Positions 36,198 through 44,661 of a stretch of DNA of 53,082 bases are shown here, piece after piece. Source of the DNA: Anaerolineales bacterium (lineage in GTDB: Bacteria; Chloroflexota; Anaerolineae; Anaerolineales; Villigracilaceae); assembly GCA_029933275.1 (NCBI GenBank), contig JAOZOM010000001.1:1-53082 (forward strand), in the 5' to 3' direction. Position 1 is the stretch's first letter. Every line of letters begins with the position of its first letter. The notes beneath the pieces are model-generated. The model saw only the letters and a list, made by a program, of their open reading frames with translations. It had not been told where the DNA came from and searched no databases. The position numbers and the translations under genes are program-made.

Positions 36198-36216
36198 ATT
36201 GTAAGCTGCTTACAAT
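36198..36216. promoter_or_regulatory. Palindrome upstream of a histidine kinase gene, candidate operator
   Basis: ATTGTAAG-CTG-CTTACAAT is a perfect 8-bp inverted repeat with a 3-bp centre, about 35 bases before ATG 36251. No T-run follows, so it is unlikely to be a terminator. Its size fits a dimeric regulator. A TATAAT at 36244-36249 lies nearby, but too close to the ATG to serve a normal leader. Confidence 0.45.
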
Positions 36217-36250
36217 GGTCAAAAAGGACGTTCTCGCTTAAACTATAATT

Positions 36251-37480
36251 ATGAATATTCAGACCCTCCTTGAAAAAATCCGAAAGCCGTGGATACGGCG
36301 CGTTTCTTATGATGCGGCTCGCGGCGCGGGGGTACGGGAAAATTTCGAAAAAGAATTAGCACGTTTTTTCAGCCTTCTTGAGCAAGCGATTCTAACCGGC
36401 GACCCCTCGTGGATTGATCCGCTCCTTTTCGATTGGGCAAATTCGCCCACAGAAAGTGACCTCGCGGAGGGACAGCAAAATCTCTCTACTTTGGTCGCAC
36501 GGGCAAGCGCGTTTACTTTTGATGTGGCAAAAGAAGTTCTCGCTCCAGAAGAGGCTCTTGAGTTGCTCAGTGCCACTTCTGCGATTTATTCTTATGCACT
36601 CTCAAAATCAGCCCGCTACGAAGCGGATACCCGCGTTACTTATGTAGAAAACGAGCTAAGAAATATTCAGAACAAATTAGAACAACTTGACCGAAGCAAA
36701 TCAAATTTTATTTCTGTCGCCGCCCATGAGCTAAAAACCCCGCTGACCCTAATCGAAGGTTACGCGGCGATGATTAGTGAAATGGTAAACGATGATAGTG
36801 CCTCGCAACTTTTAGAAGGGGTACGAGGCGGCGTGCGGCGTTTACGCGCAATCGTAGACGATATGATTGACATTTCGCTCATCGACAATAGCCTGCTCTC
36901 ACTTAACTTTCAACCTTTTTGGCTAAATCAATCGCTCGGTCTCTTAGAAAAAGAACTCCATTCCACTTGCATCTCTCGTCAATTAACGCTTGAAATCAAT
37001 TCCTTTGATGGTGATGGTCAGCTCATTTTTGCCGACCCAGAACGGATTTACCAAGCCTTACGCAACGTGCTTATAAACGCAATTAAATATACACCCGATG
37101 GCGGAAAAATCACCGTTGACGGGCGGATGTTGCCCGGCTTCATCGAAGTCACCGTTAAAGATACGGGTATTGGCATCTCTCTCGAAGACCAACTTACTAT
37201 TTTTGAGAAATTCAACCAACTTGGCGAAGTTTCTCTGCACTCCAGCAGCAAAACCGCGTTCAAAGGCGGCGGTCCCGGGCTGGGACTTCCGATTACGCGC
37301 GGCATCATCGAAGCGCACGGCGGAACCATCTGGGTCGATTCGGAAGGTTGCGATGAAAAAACCTGTCCGGGCGCATCCTTCCACATCCTATTGCCCGACC
37401 GTAGTGAAGCAAGCGACCCCAAAGTAGAAAAGCTCTTCGCTACCGAAATGGCTTCTCTTAAGACTAAAAACAAACCCTAA
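36251..37480 (+). CDS. Soluble histidine kinase with helical N-terminal domain
   Basis: The 409-residue protein has no TM helix. Residues 1-120 are predicted mostly helical and of unknown family, possibly similar to RsbR-type helical sensors. A coiled coil (about 122-150) leads to HisKA with His159 in VAAHELKTPLTLIEGY. A HATPase domain follows (about 250-395), with YQALRNVLINAIKYTPDGGK, DTGIGIS and GGPGLGLPITRG. No receiver is attached and no regulator gene is adjacent. Its stop codon is immediately followed by the hflX start, so the two may be co-transcribed. No good ribosome site is visible at ATG 36251. Confidence 0.88.
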   Translation: MNIQTLLEKIRKPWIRRVSYDAARGAGVRENFEKELARFFSLLEQAILTGDPSWIDPLLFDWANSPTESDLAEGQQNLSTLVARASAFTFDVAKEVLAPEEALELLSATSAIYSYALSKSARYEADTRVTYVENELRNIQNKLEQLDRSKSNFISVAAHELKTPLTLIEGYAAMISEMVNDDSASQLLEGVRGGVRRLRAIVDDMIDISLIDNSLLSLNFQPFWLNQSLGLLEKELHSTCISRQLTLEINSFDGDGQLIFADPERIYQALRNVLINAIKYTPDGGKITVDGRMLPGFIEVTVKDTGIGISLEDQLTIFEKFNQLGEVSLHSSSKTAFKGGGPGLGLPITRGIIEAHGGTIWVDSEGCDEKTCPGASFHILLPDRSEASDPKVEKLFATEMASLKTKNKP

Positions 37481-38839
37481 ATGGTCAAAAAACAAACACA
37501 TCCCTCCACAACGCCACGAGAGCGCACTTTTCTCGTTGGCGTTGAAATTTTTGGGGAAGAAGGCTTATTATCTCTCGATGATTCTCTCGATGAGTTAGCT
37601 TTACTCGCAGAAACCGCCGGTTTAGATGTAGTCGGCGAACTCACCCAAAAACTCAATCGCCCCAATGCAAAAACCTTCATCGGCTCAGGGAAAGTGAATG
37701 AACTCAAAGCCCTCGCCGAAGATATGCTGGCGCAAGTTGTCGTTTTTGACGATGAACTTTCCCCGCGCCATCAACGCGAATTGGAAAAGCTACTCGGGGA
37801 AAATATCCGCTTATTGGATCGGACATCGCTCATTCTTGATATTTTTGCCCAACACGCCAAAACCAGCGAGGGGATGCTTCAAGTGGAATTGGCGCAATAT
37901 GAATACTACCTCCCGCGCTTGACGCGTGCCTGGACACATCTGGCGCGCCAAGCTGGGGGCGGGGGCGGACGTTCTGGGAGCGTGGGAGGCGTTGGTTTAC
38001 GCGGTCCCGGCGAGACGCAACTCGAAGTGGATCGGCGCGTCATCGGGAAACGCATCTCGCATATCAAAAAAGAACTAGAGAAAGTACGCGCCCATCGTTT
38101 ACGACATCGCGATAAGCGGAAGAAATCACGGCTGCCCATCGTGGCTCTCGTTGGCTATACGAACGCGGGCAAATCAACGCTACTTAACCAACTCGCCCAA
38201 TCCGATGTTTACGTTGCCGACCAACTCTTTGCCACGCTCGACCCGACTACGCGTCGAGTTGAATTGCCGGGCGGTTATCAATCCCTTTTTACCGATACGG
38301 TTGGATTCATCCAAAAATTGCCGACCACGCTCGTGGCTGCGTTTCGCGCCACCCTCGAAGAAATTGCCGAAGCCGACCTTTTGCTTCAGGTTGTAGATAT
38401 TTCTCATCCCAACGCATTGAATCATTTTGAAGCAGTCGAGGAAACTTTAGCAGAAATTGATGCAAAACATATCCCCGTGATTACCGCACTAAATAAAATC
38501 GACTTGCTCAAGGCAAGCGAAGACGCACAAGAAACACTAAAACACTACCCGCGTGCAATTGCGGTCTCGGCAAAAGAAAAAATCGGCATTGTGGAGCTAA
38601 AAGAGCTTTTGAAAAAAAGTCTTTATGAAACTTACACCCCGATTTTGGTGCGTCTACCTTATCAGCAAGGAAATCTGATTTCTATTTTTCACGAATCCGG
38701 AAAAATAGAGCGAATTGAACACGAACGCGGCGGCGTGCTGATTCAGGGACGCTTGCCCGGTCGCTTAATTGCTCAGTTTGACGGCTGGGAAATTTCTCCC
38801 GATGAGGAAACATCCAAAGAGGAAAATTATGAAGAATAA
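37481..38839 (+). CDS. hflX: GTPase HflX, ribosome-splitting factor
   Basis: The 452-residue protein has the HflX N-terminal domain (about 15-125, FIGSGKVNEL and VVVFDDELSPRHQRELEKLL) and the long helical hairpin (130-220) with the glycine-rich RQAGGGGGRSGS and GLRGPGETQLE. The G domain carries G1 GYTNAGKST (Lys231), G3 DTVGFIQKLP and G4 NKID. HflX binds 50S subunits and rescues stalled or hibernating 70S ribosomes under stress. The start directly abuts the kinase stop and has no Shine-Dalgarno sequence of its own. It overlaps the next small gene by 11 bases. Confidence 0.97.
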   Translation: MVKKQTHPSTTPRERTFLVGVEIFGEEGLLSLDDSLDELALLAETAGLDVVGELTQKLNRPNAKTFIGSGKVNELKALAEDMLAQVVVFDDELSPRHQRELEKLLGENIRLLDRTSLILDIFAQHAKTSEGMLQVELAQYEYYLPRLTRAWTHLARQAGGGGGRSGSVGGVGLRGPGETQLEVDRRVIGKRISHIKKELEKVRAHRLRHRDKRKKSRLPIVALVGYTNAGKSTLLNQLAQSDVYVADQLFATLDPTTRRVELPGGYQSLFTDTVGFIQKLPTTLVAAFRATLEEIAEADLLLQVVDISHPNALNHFEAVEETLAEIDAKHIPVITALNKIDLLKASEDAQETLKHYPRAIAVSAKEKIGIVELKELLKKSLYETYTPILVRLPYQQGNLISIFHESGKIERIEHERGGVLIQGRLPGRLIAQFDGWEISPDEETSKEENYEE

Positions 38840-39068
38840 AAAGAAAGATAAAAAGAAAAAAGCCTCCGTTTCGGCCTCTTTAGACCATCTCTCTGAATAT
38901 TTAGCTCCCCGCAAGGGATTAATTCCAATGATTGGGATGGGATTGATTCTAATTAATTTATTTCTCCAATTCTTTTTTTTGAATAGCTGGGTTGCTCAAT
39001 CCAACCTCTTCTTACATTTCGGTTTGCTCACGGCGATTTTCGGCTTGATGTTGGCGTGGGCGTTATAA
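38829..39068 (+). CDS. Small membrane protein of unknown function
   Basis: I start this gene at ATG 38829, because AGAGG at 38818-38822 is well placed. A longer frame begins inside hflX with no support. The 79 residues open with a very basic stretch (MKNKKKDKKKKA), then two hydrophobic helices (about 32-52 and 59-77). The topology predicted by the positive-inside rule places the N-terminus in the cytoplasm. It overlaps the end of hflX by 11 bases and is probably translated with it. I do not recognise a family. Confidence 0.7.
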   Translation: MKNKKKDKKKKASVSASLDHLSEYLAPRKGLIPMIGMGLILINLFLQFFFLNSWVAQSNLFLHFGLLTAIFGLMLAWAL

Positions 39069-39088
39069 CTCTACTAAAAGGAAAGCAA

Positions 39089-40894
39089 ATGACAAAGACT
39101 ACCCCTCCCCATTGGGATTTATCAAACGTCTATCCCGCCCTCGATTCGGCAGAATTTAAAGCTGCCCTCGCGACACTTTCCACACAATTGGATGAATTAG
39201 AAACTTTCTTTGGCGAAAAAATCGTCACGAGCAATGCCGAAACGCCCGTTGCGGCACTCGCCACGCTCACCGATGAGATGATTTCTCGCTTCAATGAGAG
39301 CTACGAATTGGCAGAAACTATCGGCGCATATATTTTCTCCTTCATTAGCACCGATTCTTTCAATCAACTAGCGAAAAAACTACTCTCCGAATTCGACCAG
39401 ACCGAAGTCCGCTTGCGGATGTTAGGGATGCGCGCTCAGCAGTGGATTGGTTCTATCGCCGATTTGCTCCCCAAAATTATCGAAGTCTCCCCCACAGCCA
39501 AAGCACACGCCTTCTTCCTCCAAGAAACCGCCGAACAAAGTCGCTATTTGATGAGCGAAAAAGAAGAAGCTCTTGCCGCAGAACTCAGCGTCAGCGGTTC
39601 CGGCGCATGGGAAAAATTGCAAGGCACTGTCACCTCCCAAATGAAAATCGAATTTGAGTTGGATGGTGAGATGAAAGAACTCTCAGCACCGGCTCTAATC
39701 AACTTACATTCGCATCCGGATGAAAGTGTCCGCAAACGTGCTTACGAAGCAGAAATGGAAGCATGGGAAAAGGTCAAAGAGCCGCTCGCCGCGTGTATGA
39801 ATGGAATCAAAGGCTCGGTGAATACCCTCAACAAAAAACGCGGGCGCGAAGATGCTCTCCACGCCTCGCTGGATGCCGCCCGCATGGATCGAGACTCCCT
39901 CAACGCCATGCTCGAAGCAATGGAAGATTCCTTCCCCGTTTTTCAACGCTATTTCTTGGCAAAAGCAAAACGTCTCGGCAAAGAAAAGCTCCCGTGGTGG
40001 GATCTCTTCGCCCCCGCCGGTAACGCCGAAAAAAGCTATACCTTTGAAGAAGCCAGCGAATTCATTCTCGAAGAGTTTGGTAATTTCTCCCCCAAATTGC
40101 GAGAGCTTGCCCAACGCGCCTTCACCGAAAACTGGATTGATGCCGAGCAACACGTCGGGAAGCGCGGCGGGGCGTTTTGTATGGGCGTGCCAAGTGTCAA
40201 AGAATCCCGCGTCCTAGCCAATTTTGACGGGACTTTTGACCAAGTCTCCACCCTCGCCCATGAACTGGGTCATGCCTTCCATGCGGAGTGCATCTTCAGC
40301 GCGGGCAAAACAGCCCTGCAAAGCGAAACCCCGATGACTCTCGCAGAAACCGCGTCCATCATGTGCGAGACGGTGGTCGCCAACGCGGTCATCGCCAAAG
40401 CCAGCAATCCCGATGAAAAACTAGCCATCCTCGAGACCTCCCTGCTCGGCGCAAGTCAAGTGATTGTGGATATCTATTCTCGCTATCTTTTCGAGAAAGA
40501 AGTTTTTGAACGCAGAGAAAAAGCCGAACTTTCTGCCGAAGATTTATGCGAAATTATGGAAAAGGCACAAAAAGCAACTTATGGTGCTGCCCTAGACGAA
40601 AGATATTTGCATAAATATATGTGGACATGGAAACCGCATTATTATTCGGCTGGACTCTCCTTCTACAACTATCCCTACGCTTTCGGCTTGCTTTTTGCAA
40701 CGGGACTCTACGCGATCTATCAGCAACGCGGCGACGAGTTCATTCCGAGCTATATCGACTTGCTTGCCAGCACCGGCGAAGGACGCGCCGCCGAACTCGC
40801 CGACCGTTTCGGCATCAATATCCGCGAGAAGAAATTCTGGGCAGATAGCCTGAAAGTGATTGAGAAGCAGGTGGATGAGTATTGCGAACTCTAA
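39089..40894 (+). CDS. M3-family metallopeptidase (oligoendopeptidase F-like)
   Basis: ATG 39089 has AAAGGAAAG upstream and is preferred over a start 33 bases earlier inside the previous gene. The 601-residue cytosolic protein has the zinc motif HELGH (His391, Glu392, His395) in STLAHELGHAFHAE and the third ligand Glu420 in MTLAETASIM, which matches the M3 peptidases. The C-terminus has the family's YNYPYAFGLLFATGLYA. It cleaves oligopeptides of roughly 5-20 residues. Length is normal for PepF. It is the last plus-strand gene before a convergent terminator. Confidence 0.95.
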   Translation: MTKTTPPHWDLSNVYPALDSAEFKAALATLSTQLDELETFFGEKIVTSNAETPVAALATLTDEMISRFNESYELAETIGAYIFSFISTDSFNQLAKKLLSEFDQTEVRLRMLGMRAQQWIGSIADLLPKIIEVSPTAKAHAFFLQETAEQSRYLMSEKEEALAAELSVSGSGAWEKLQGTVTSQMKIEFELDGEMKELSAPALINLHSHPDESVRKRAYEAEMEAWEKVKEPLAACMNGIKGSVNTLNKKRGREDALHASLDAARMDRDSLNAMLEAMEDSFPVFQRYFLAKAKRLGKEKLPWWDLFAPAGNAEKSYTFEEASEFILEEFGNFSPKLRELAQRAFTENWIDAEQHVGKRGGAFCMGVPSVKESRVLANFDGTFDQVSTLAHELGHAFHAECIFSAGKTALQSETPMTLAETASIMCETVVANAVIAKASNPDEKLAILETSLLGASQVIVDIYSRYLFEKEVFERREKAELSAEDLCEIMEKAQKATYGAALDERYLHKYMWTWKPHYYSAGLSFYNYPYAFGLLFATGLYAIYQQRGDEFIPSYIDLLASTGEGRAAELADRFGINIREKKFWADSLKVIEKQVDEYCEL

Positions 40895-40896
40895 AC

Positions 40897-40930
40897 AAAA
40901 AAGGTCAGTTCAATTGAACTGACCTTTTTT
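40897..40930. terminator. Perfect palindromic bidirectional terminator
   Basis: Bases 40897-40930 form a perfect 34-bp palindrome: AAAAAAGGTCAGTTCAA followed by its exact complement. It sits three bases after the peptidase stop and three bases before the stop of the convergent PLD gene. It serves both strands with six-base T-runs. Confidence 0.93.
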
Positions 40931-40932
40931 AT

Positions 40933-42231
40933 TTACTCACAAGAGAATTTATCTGGAGCAGGGTCAGAAGACATCGCCCAGATGCGATTAAATTCTTGCA
41001 AATAAAGTGCGGCTATTTCGGGGTTATCTATAATCAATACATTTTCATCGTTGCTTTCATCGGCGTTGTCTGAAAAATTAAAAGAGCCGGTAATCACAAT
41101 GTGCTCATCAATTATGATGACTTTATGATGCAAAAAGCTTGGATTTTCATCCCGTTTTACCGCCATGCCTGCACAATACATTTTGCCTAATTCACTGTAT
41201 TCGGTGCTACTTCCTGTTTTCTCGAAAACGCCCATTACACTCACTCCAGCAAGATCGCGGTTTCGGACGGCTTCTCCCATCGCATCGTGGGTGAAAGAGA
41301 ATGCCAAAAAGCGGATACTGCTTTGGGCGTTATCAAGATAGCGTAAAAGATGCGCGGCAACATCATCTTCGGCGGCAAAAAGGATTTGAATTGGCGTTCC
41401 GTTTATATTGACTTGTTGATTCTCTACGGTAGAAGGCGAACGAGGTCCGAATTCGCCATTCCACATTTCTTCAAATTCACGCTCGTAAATTTCAGCCAGT
41501 GCGGGGGAGTGGATGACAATAGTGTTATTATCTTGCTCAAAAATACCGCTTTCGGTGATATTAGTTGAGCCGGTCCAAAGAATTTTCTTATCGAAAATCC
41601 AAAATTTATTGTGCATAAGCGCGCCGCGAGCATCATCTCGGATTTCGATGCCGGCATCTTCAAGCATCTCGAATTGCCCTCGACCGGGATCTTCGTCCGC
41701 TTCGAGACCATGCTCATCGTCCGTGACCCAGCGCACGTCCACGCCGCGTTCCTGCGCTCGGATGAGCGCGTCCGCGACGGGGGTGAGATTAAATTCAAAG
41801 GAGGCGATGTGAATTGAATCCATCGCCCCATCTATTTTTTTTATCAATTCATCTTCAATGGAGCCTGCATAGTTTTTGGCTGAGTATGCGCCGCTGTGGT
41901 TTACAAAATAGACTTCCCACCAATCGCTGTGCGTTGCGCTTTCAACAGCGGGGACGGGAAGGGTTGGGGGGAGAGACGCAGGCGACTCTGCCATTTCGGT
42001 TGCGGGAAGGGTTGGGGGGAGAGACGTAGGCGACTCTGCCGTTTCGGTTGCGGGAAGGGTTGGAAGGAGAGACGCAGACGATTCTGCCGTTTCGGTTGCG
42101 GGAACTGTCTCCGAAAATAAGCCGATGGGGTCGTTGCCCGTTAGCATGAAATAGCCCCCGAAAAGAATTAACCCAATTAAGAAAAATAAGACAATTATTG
42201 ATTTCCCCGAAATATTTCGTTTTTTAGCCAT
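40933..42231 (-). CDS. Secreted or anchored PLD-superfamily phosphodiesterase/nuclease
   Basis: The 432-residue protein has a basic N-terminus, one TM helix (about 14-30) and a low-complexity Thr/Pro/Ser/Glu region (about 40-95). That region is built from 16-residue repeats of the type LPATETAESPTSLPPT. Two HKD motifs follow: His207-Lys209-Asp214 (MHNKFWIFD) and His368-Lys370-Asp375 (HHKVIIID), each with a downstream GS(T/F)N motif. The layout matches Nuc-type endonucleases and related phosphodiesterases. The repeat is probably an extended stalk that holds the enzyme away from the membrane. AGGAG lies upstream of the ATG at 42231. It follows the small gene at 42269-42679 and is probably in one operon with it. 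Confidence 0.88.
   Translation of the reverse strand: MAKKRNISGKSIIVLFFLIGLILFGGYFMLTGNDPIGLFSETVPATETAESSASLLPTLPATETAESPTSLPPTLPATEMAESPASLPPTLPVPAVESATHSDWWEVYFVNHSGAYSAKNYAGSIEDELIKKIDGAMDSIHIASFEFNLTPVADALIRAQERGVDVRWVTDDEHGLEADEDPGRGQFEMLEDAGIEIRDDARGALMHNKFWIFDKKILWTGSTNITESGIFEQDNNTIVIHSPALAEIYEREFEEMWNGEFGPRSPSTVENQQVNINGTPIQILFAAEDDVAAHLLRYLDNAQSSIRFLAFSFTHDAMGEAVRNRDLAGVSVMGVFEKTGSSTEYSELGKMYCAGMAVKRDENPSFLHHKVIIIDEHIVITGSFNFSDNADESNDENVLIIDNPEIAALYLQEFNRIWAMSSDPAPDKFSCE
41956..42104. repeat. 48-bp tandem repeat inside the PLD-family gene
   Basis: The word GGGAAGGGTTGG begins at 41956, 42004 and 42052, and GGGAA recurs at 42100. That is three 48-bp units plus the edge of a fourth. 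The unit is a multiple of three, so copy-number change would lengthen or shorten the stalk by 16 residues without a frameshift. Confidence 0.9.
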
Positions 42232-42268
42232 ACTTCATTCTCCTGTTATTTTGTATTCAACCTAAAAA

Positions 42269-42679
42269 TCATTTCTCTTCATCCAACCAGTCCAATAAGT
42301 TTTGGATAAATTCAACCTGCGTGCCTCCCGAAAACTGCTCAGGGGAGGGAAGAGAAAGCCCCTCGCCGTAAAGAGCTTTTGCTCGTTTTTCGATCTTTGC
42401 CCAAAGCTGTGCTCGTTCTTCGGGCAGAGTCTCGGTCTCTTGCCTTAGCCAAATGCGAATGGTACGCATCAAACGGCGGGATGCTTTGAGTTTCGGGTAC
42501 ATTTCTCTTTCAGCGCGCTCATCATCGAGTTGATCTGTTTTCTCAGCAACACTGGCTGCAGTTTTGATTCCCCACCCCTGCAAAATTTCAGCCGCAGATT
42601 CATCTAAGCCACTCACTAAGGCTTCGTTTTCTAAAACACTCTCCACCACTTTTTGAATTCGTTTGCTCAGAATATCCAC
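42269..42679 (-). CDS. Hypothetical protein, helical, small
   Basis: I do not recognise this 136-residue protein. It has no signal peptide or TM helix. It appears helical and highly charged (for example DDERAEREMYPKLKASRRLM), with two Trp residues near the middle and one near the end (LLDWLDEEK). The ATG at 42679 has AGGAG about ten bases upstream. It lies 37 bases before the PLD gene on the same strand and may share its transcript. The codon pattern and clean ribosome site support a real gene. Confidence 0.65.
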   Translation of the reverse strand: MDILSKRIQKVVESVLENEALVSGLDESAAEILQGWGIKTAASVAEKTDQLDDERAEREMYPKLKASRRLMRTIRIWLRQETETLPEERAQLWAKIEKRAKALYGEGLSLPSPEQFSGGTQVEFIQNLLDWLDEEK

Positions 42680-42731
42680 AGCTTTTCTCCTGAATCTATG
42701 CGAGCGATTATGTTCAGCTATTTTACCAAGA

Positions 42732-42762
42732 AAAAAGAATCATCTAGGCGATGATTCTTTTT
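42732..42762 (-). terminator. Terminator downstream of the WxL/DUF916-like operon
   Basis: AAAAAGAATCATC (42732-42744) pairs with GATGATTCTTTTT (42750-42762) across a 5-nt loop. On the minus strand it ends in a T-run. It lies in the 335-bp gap between the 43015 stop and the 42679 start. The rest of that gap is the short-word repeat at 42860-42996. Confidence 0.85.
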
Positions 42763-42859
42763 GAAATTTTTCTTTTGGTAGAACAGGGAATCACGGTAAT
42801 TAAACGCGGTAAAGATATTCCTAAAATAAACTGTTCTGAGACATAGAATTTATCATTTT

Positions 42860-42996
42860 TTCAACACGAAAAGCGCGAAAAAAGCGAAAAACACGAATTT
42901 TTAAGTTTTCTTTCGCGACATTTGCCAAATTCGCATAATTCGCGTTAAAGATTTCTGTGATTATTCATCTCTAAATCAGTATTCATCCTGTTCATC
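42860..42996. repeat. Intergenic short-word repeat element
   Basis: The 335-bp gap between two minus-strand genes holds a run of related short words. CACGAA / GCGCGAAAA / GCGAAAA / CACGAA are followed by the complementary sense TTTCGCG, TTCGCAT and TTCGCGT, then ATTCATC, ATTCATCC and TTCATCTGTGG. There is no open frame of note. It has the same style as the element at 36046-36155, but different words. It lies between the stop of the DUF916-like gene and that operon's terminator. Confidence 0.55.
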
Positions 42997-43014
42997 TGTG
43001 GTTAGCTCTTTTTC

Positions 43015-44100
43015 CTAAACAGTTTCTTTCTTTTTCCCGCCTGCCCAATAGACAAATCCGCCAAGGGCGAGAGCAAGGAAGAAGGAAATTCCAGCAATGA
43101 TAAGCCAAGTGAAACTGCTATCCTTCTCCGCTTTCTCGAAGAAGACTTCTATTTCTTCCGGCGTAAAGATGTTTTCTGTAATCTGCCCTTCCAATTGGGG
43201 TTGACCGTTTTTGATATTCATCCCAATCCCTTCGAGGGTGGCTCTTTGCCCTTCGTATTCTAAAACGATGGAGAGTAGATATTTCCCGTCTGCAAAACGT
43301 GCTGCGCGCGGCACATAGAAAGTGACTGTATCTCCGGGAAGAACAGTATCAAATTCTAAAGGAGTGGTTGTGATCACTCTCTCGGCATTTCTATCGGTCA
43401 CAATGAAGAAGCCTTTTGCCTGCAAAAATATATTTCCTGTATTTTGCACCTCCACCGCAAAGGTTGTTCCCTCTTCACTTTGTTGGTAAAGAGAGATATT
43501 CTTGATTTCTAAACCCGCAAATTGCTCGCCGGGGATATCCATCACGATCGCTACGCCAACACGGCGAATAGTCTCAACTACCAACTGAGAGGCATCGTCA
43601 ACACTATTAGAGTCGATATTGATCATCTCAGGGGCAGCTTCGACAACTAATCCCGCCACATATTGACCCGAGTTTACCCCCGCGGGAATATTGACCTGAA
43701 AAGGGACAACTTGTTCCTCGCCCGGGTTGAGAAAAATCTCATTTGCAGAAAGGGTAATCCACGAGCTTGAGCCGCTACTCATCCCCTCGGAGGGCTGACC
43801 GTATTCAGTAAAATCTGTCCCGCCGTTTTGGGAGGTGATTCCATCTGCGGCGTAGAGTTTGAGAGTCACGGGAGTATCGCCGTCATTCAAGACCAACGCG
43901 GCATCATCAAAAACCGAGCCGGGAGAAACGCGATAAGAAAAATACGAAAAGGTCTCTTCTTGCCCCTCTTGCGCCGTTGTGGGTCTAATTCCGAAAGAAA
44001 TATCGGCTAAAGACTGCGCCATAACGGGCGCGGCAAAAAAGAGTAAGCTCAAAATAACGGAAAAAATCAAGGTTTTTTTATAATTTCTGCGAATCATCAT
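43015..44100 (-). CDS. DUF916-like (WxL-interacting type) membrane-anchored surface protein
   Basis: The 361-residue protein has a signal peptide (about 1-29, ending VMAQS), two extracytoplasmic beta-rich domains and a C-terminal TM helix (about 332-354) followed by KKKE. The first domain (about 45-170: YFSYRVSPGSVFDDAALVLN, VTLKLYAADGIT, FLNPGEEQVVPFQVNIPAG) resembles DUF916, the peptidoglycan-binding module of WxL-interacting proteins. It is the last gene of a three-gene minus-strand operon, seven bases after the second WxL-like gene. Two ATGs (44100 and 44097) follow a GAGGG very closely. Either could be used. Confidence 0.8.
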   Translation of the reverse strand: MMIRRNYKKTLIFSVILSLLFFAAPVMAQSLADISFGIRPTTAQEGQEETFSYFSYRVSPGSVFDDAALVLNDGDTPVTLKLYAADGITSQNGGTDFTEYGQPSEGMSSGSSSWITLSANEIFLNPGEEQVVPFQVNIPAGVNSGQYVAGLVVEAAPEMINIDSNSVDDASQLVVETIRRVGVAIVMDIPGEQFAGLEIKNISLYQQSEEGTTFAVEVQNTGNIFLQAKGFFIVTDRNAERVITTTPLEFDTVLPGDTVTFYVPRAARFADGKYLLSIVLEYEGQRATLEGIGMNIKNGQPQLEGQITENIFTPEEIEVFFEKAEKDSSFTWLIIAGISFFLALALGGFVYWAGGKKKETV

Positions 44101-44107
44101 CCCTCAC

Positions 44108-44611
44108 TTAAGGACCTGCGCTGATCGTAATGGTCAGCGTGCTAAGATAACTGCCCGCGTAAGTTTCGGCGGGGACTCTCAAACGAAATTCGGGAAGCAG
44201 ATTATAAATCCCATCACCGCTGCCACTTTCGGCGGAGATAAATTTTGTCGCCGTTTCGCTCAAGGGGATAAACTCTGTTTGGGCGGAGATGGGTAAAAGC
44301 GGATTGCCAGAAACCAAGCTGATATTTTCGGCAAGCAAGCGAAATTCAAGGTTGGAGACGTAGATAATCCCGCCATAACCGTTCTCAAAATTGGTCGCGG
44401 AGATGGTTGCATTCCAGCCATCCAGCGCATCAGTCGAATCCACTTGCCACGGGCTTGTCGTCCCCAAAACGCTTTGATCGTATCCCGTTAAAAAGACATC
44501 CGGAAAAGTCACGGGGGCAGTTGCGATGGTTAAAGCAGCAGAGTGTGTAACCATTAATATCGCAGCACCTAATGCTACAAAAATTGCCAGCCACACACTC
44601 TGTTTCTTCAT
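44108..44611 (-). CDS. WxL-like secreted surface protein, second copy
   Basis: The 167-residue protein has a signal peptide (about 1-26, ending HSAAL) and a single beta-rich domain. The core ALDGWNATISATNFENGYGG matches the WxL-domain segment seen in the upstream paralogue (GAGWNLAISATNF), with Ala-Thr in place of the canonical Leu. The C-terminus STLTITISAGP mirrors STITVTAVTGP of the paralogue, so both end in Gly-Pro. WxL domains bind cell-wall peptidoglycan non-covalently. TAGGA lies about nine bases before the ATG at 44611. The function here, wall attachment or a surface complex with the DUF916-like protein, is inferred. Confidence 0.77.
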   Translation of the reverse strand: MKKQSVWLAIFVALGAAILMVTHSAALTIATAPVTFPDVFLTGYDQSVLGTTSPWQVDSTDALDGWNATISATNFENGYGGIIYVSNLEFRLLAENISLVSGNPLLPISAQTEFIPLSETATKFISAESGSGDGIYNLLPEFRLRVPAETYAGSYLSTLTITISAGP

Positions 44612-44661
44612 CGGTAAAATCCTATAGAAATCGGTAAGCTTATCCGGTTTCGGGGACTAAC

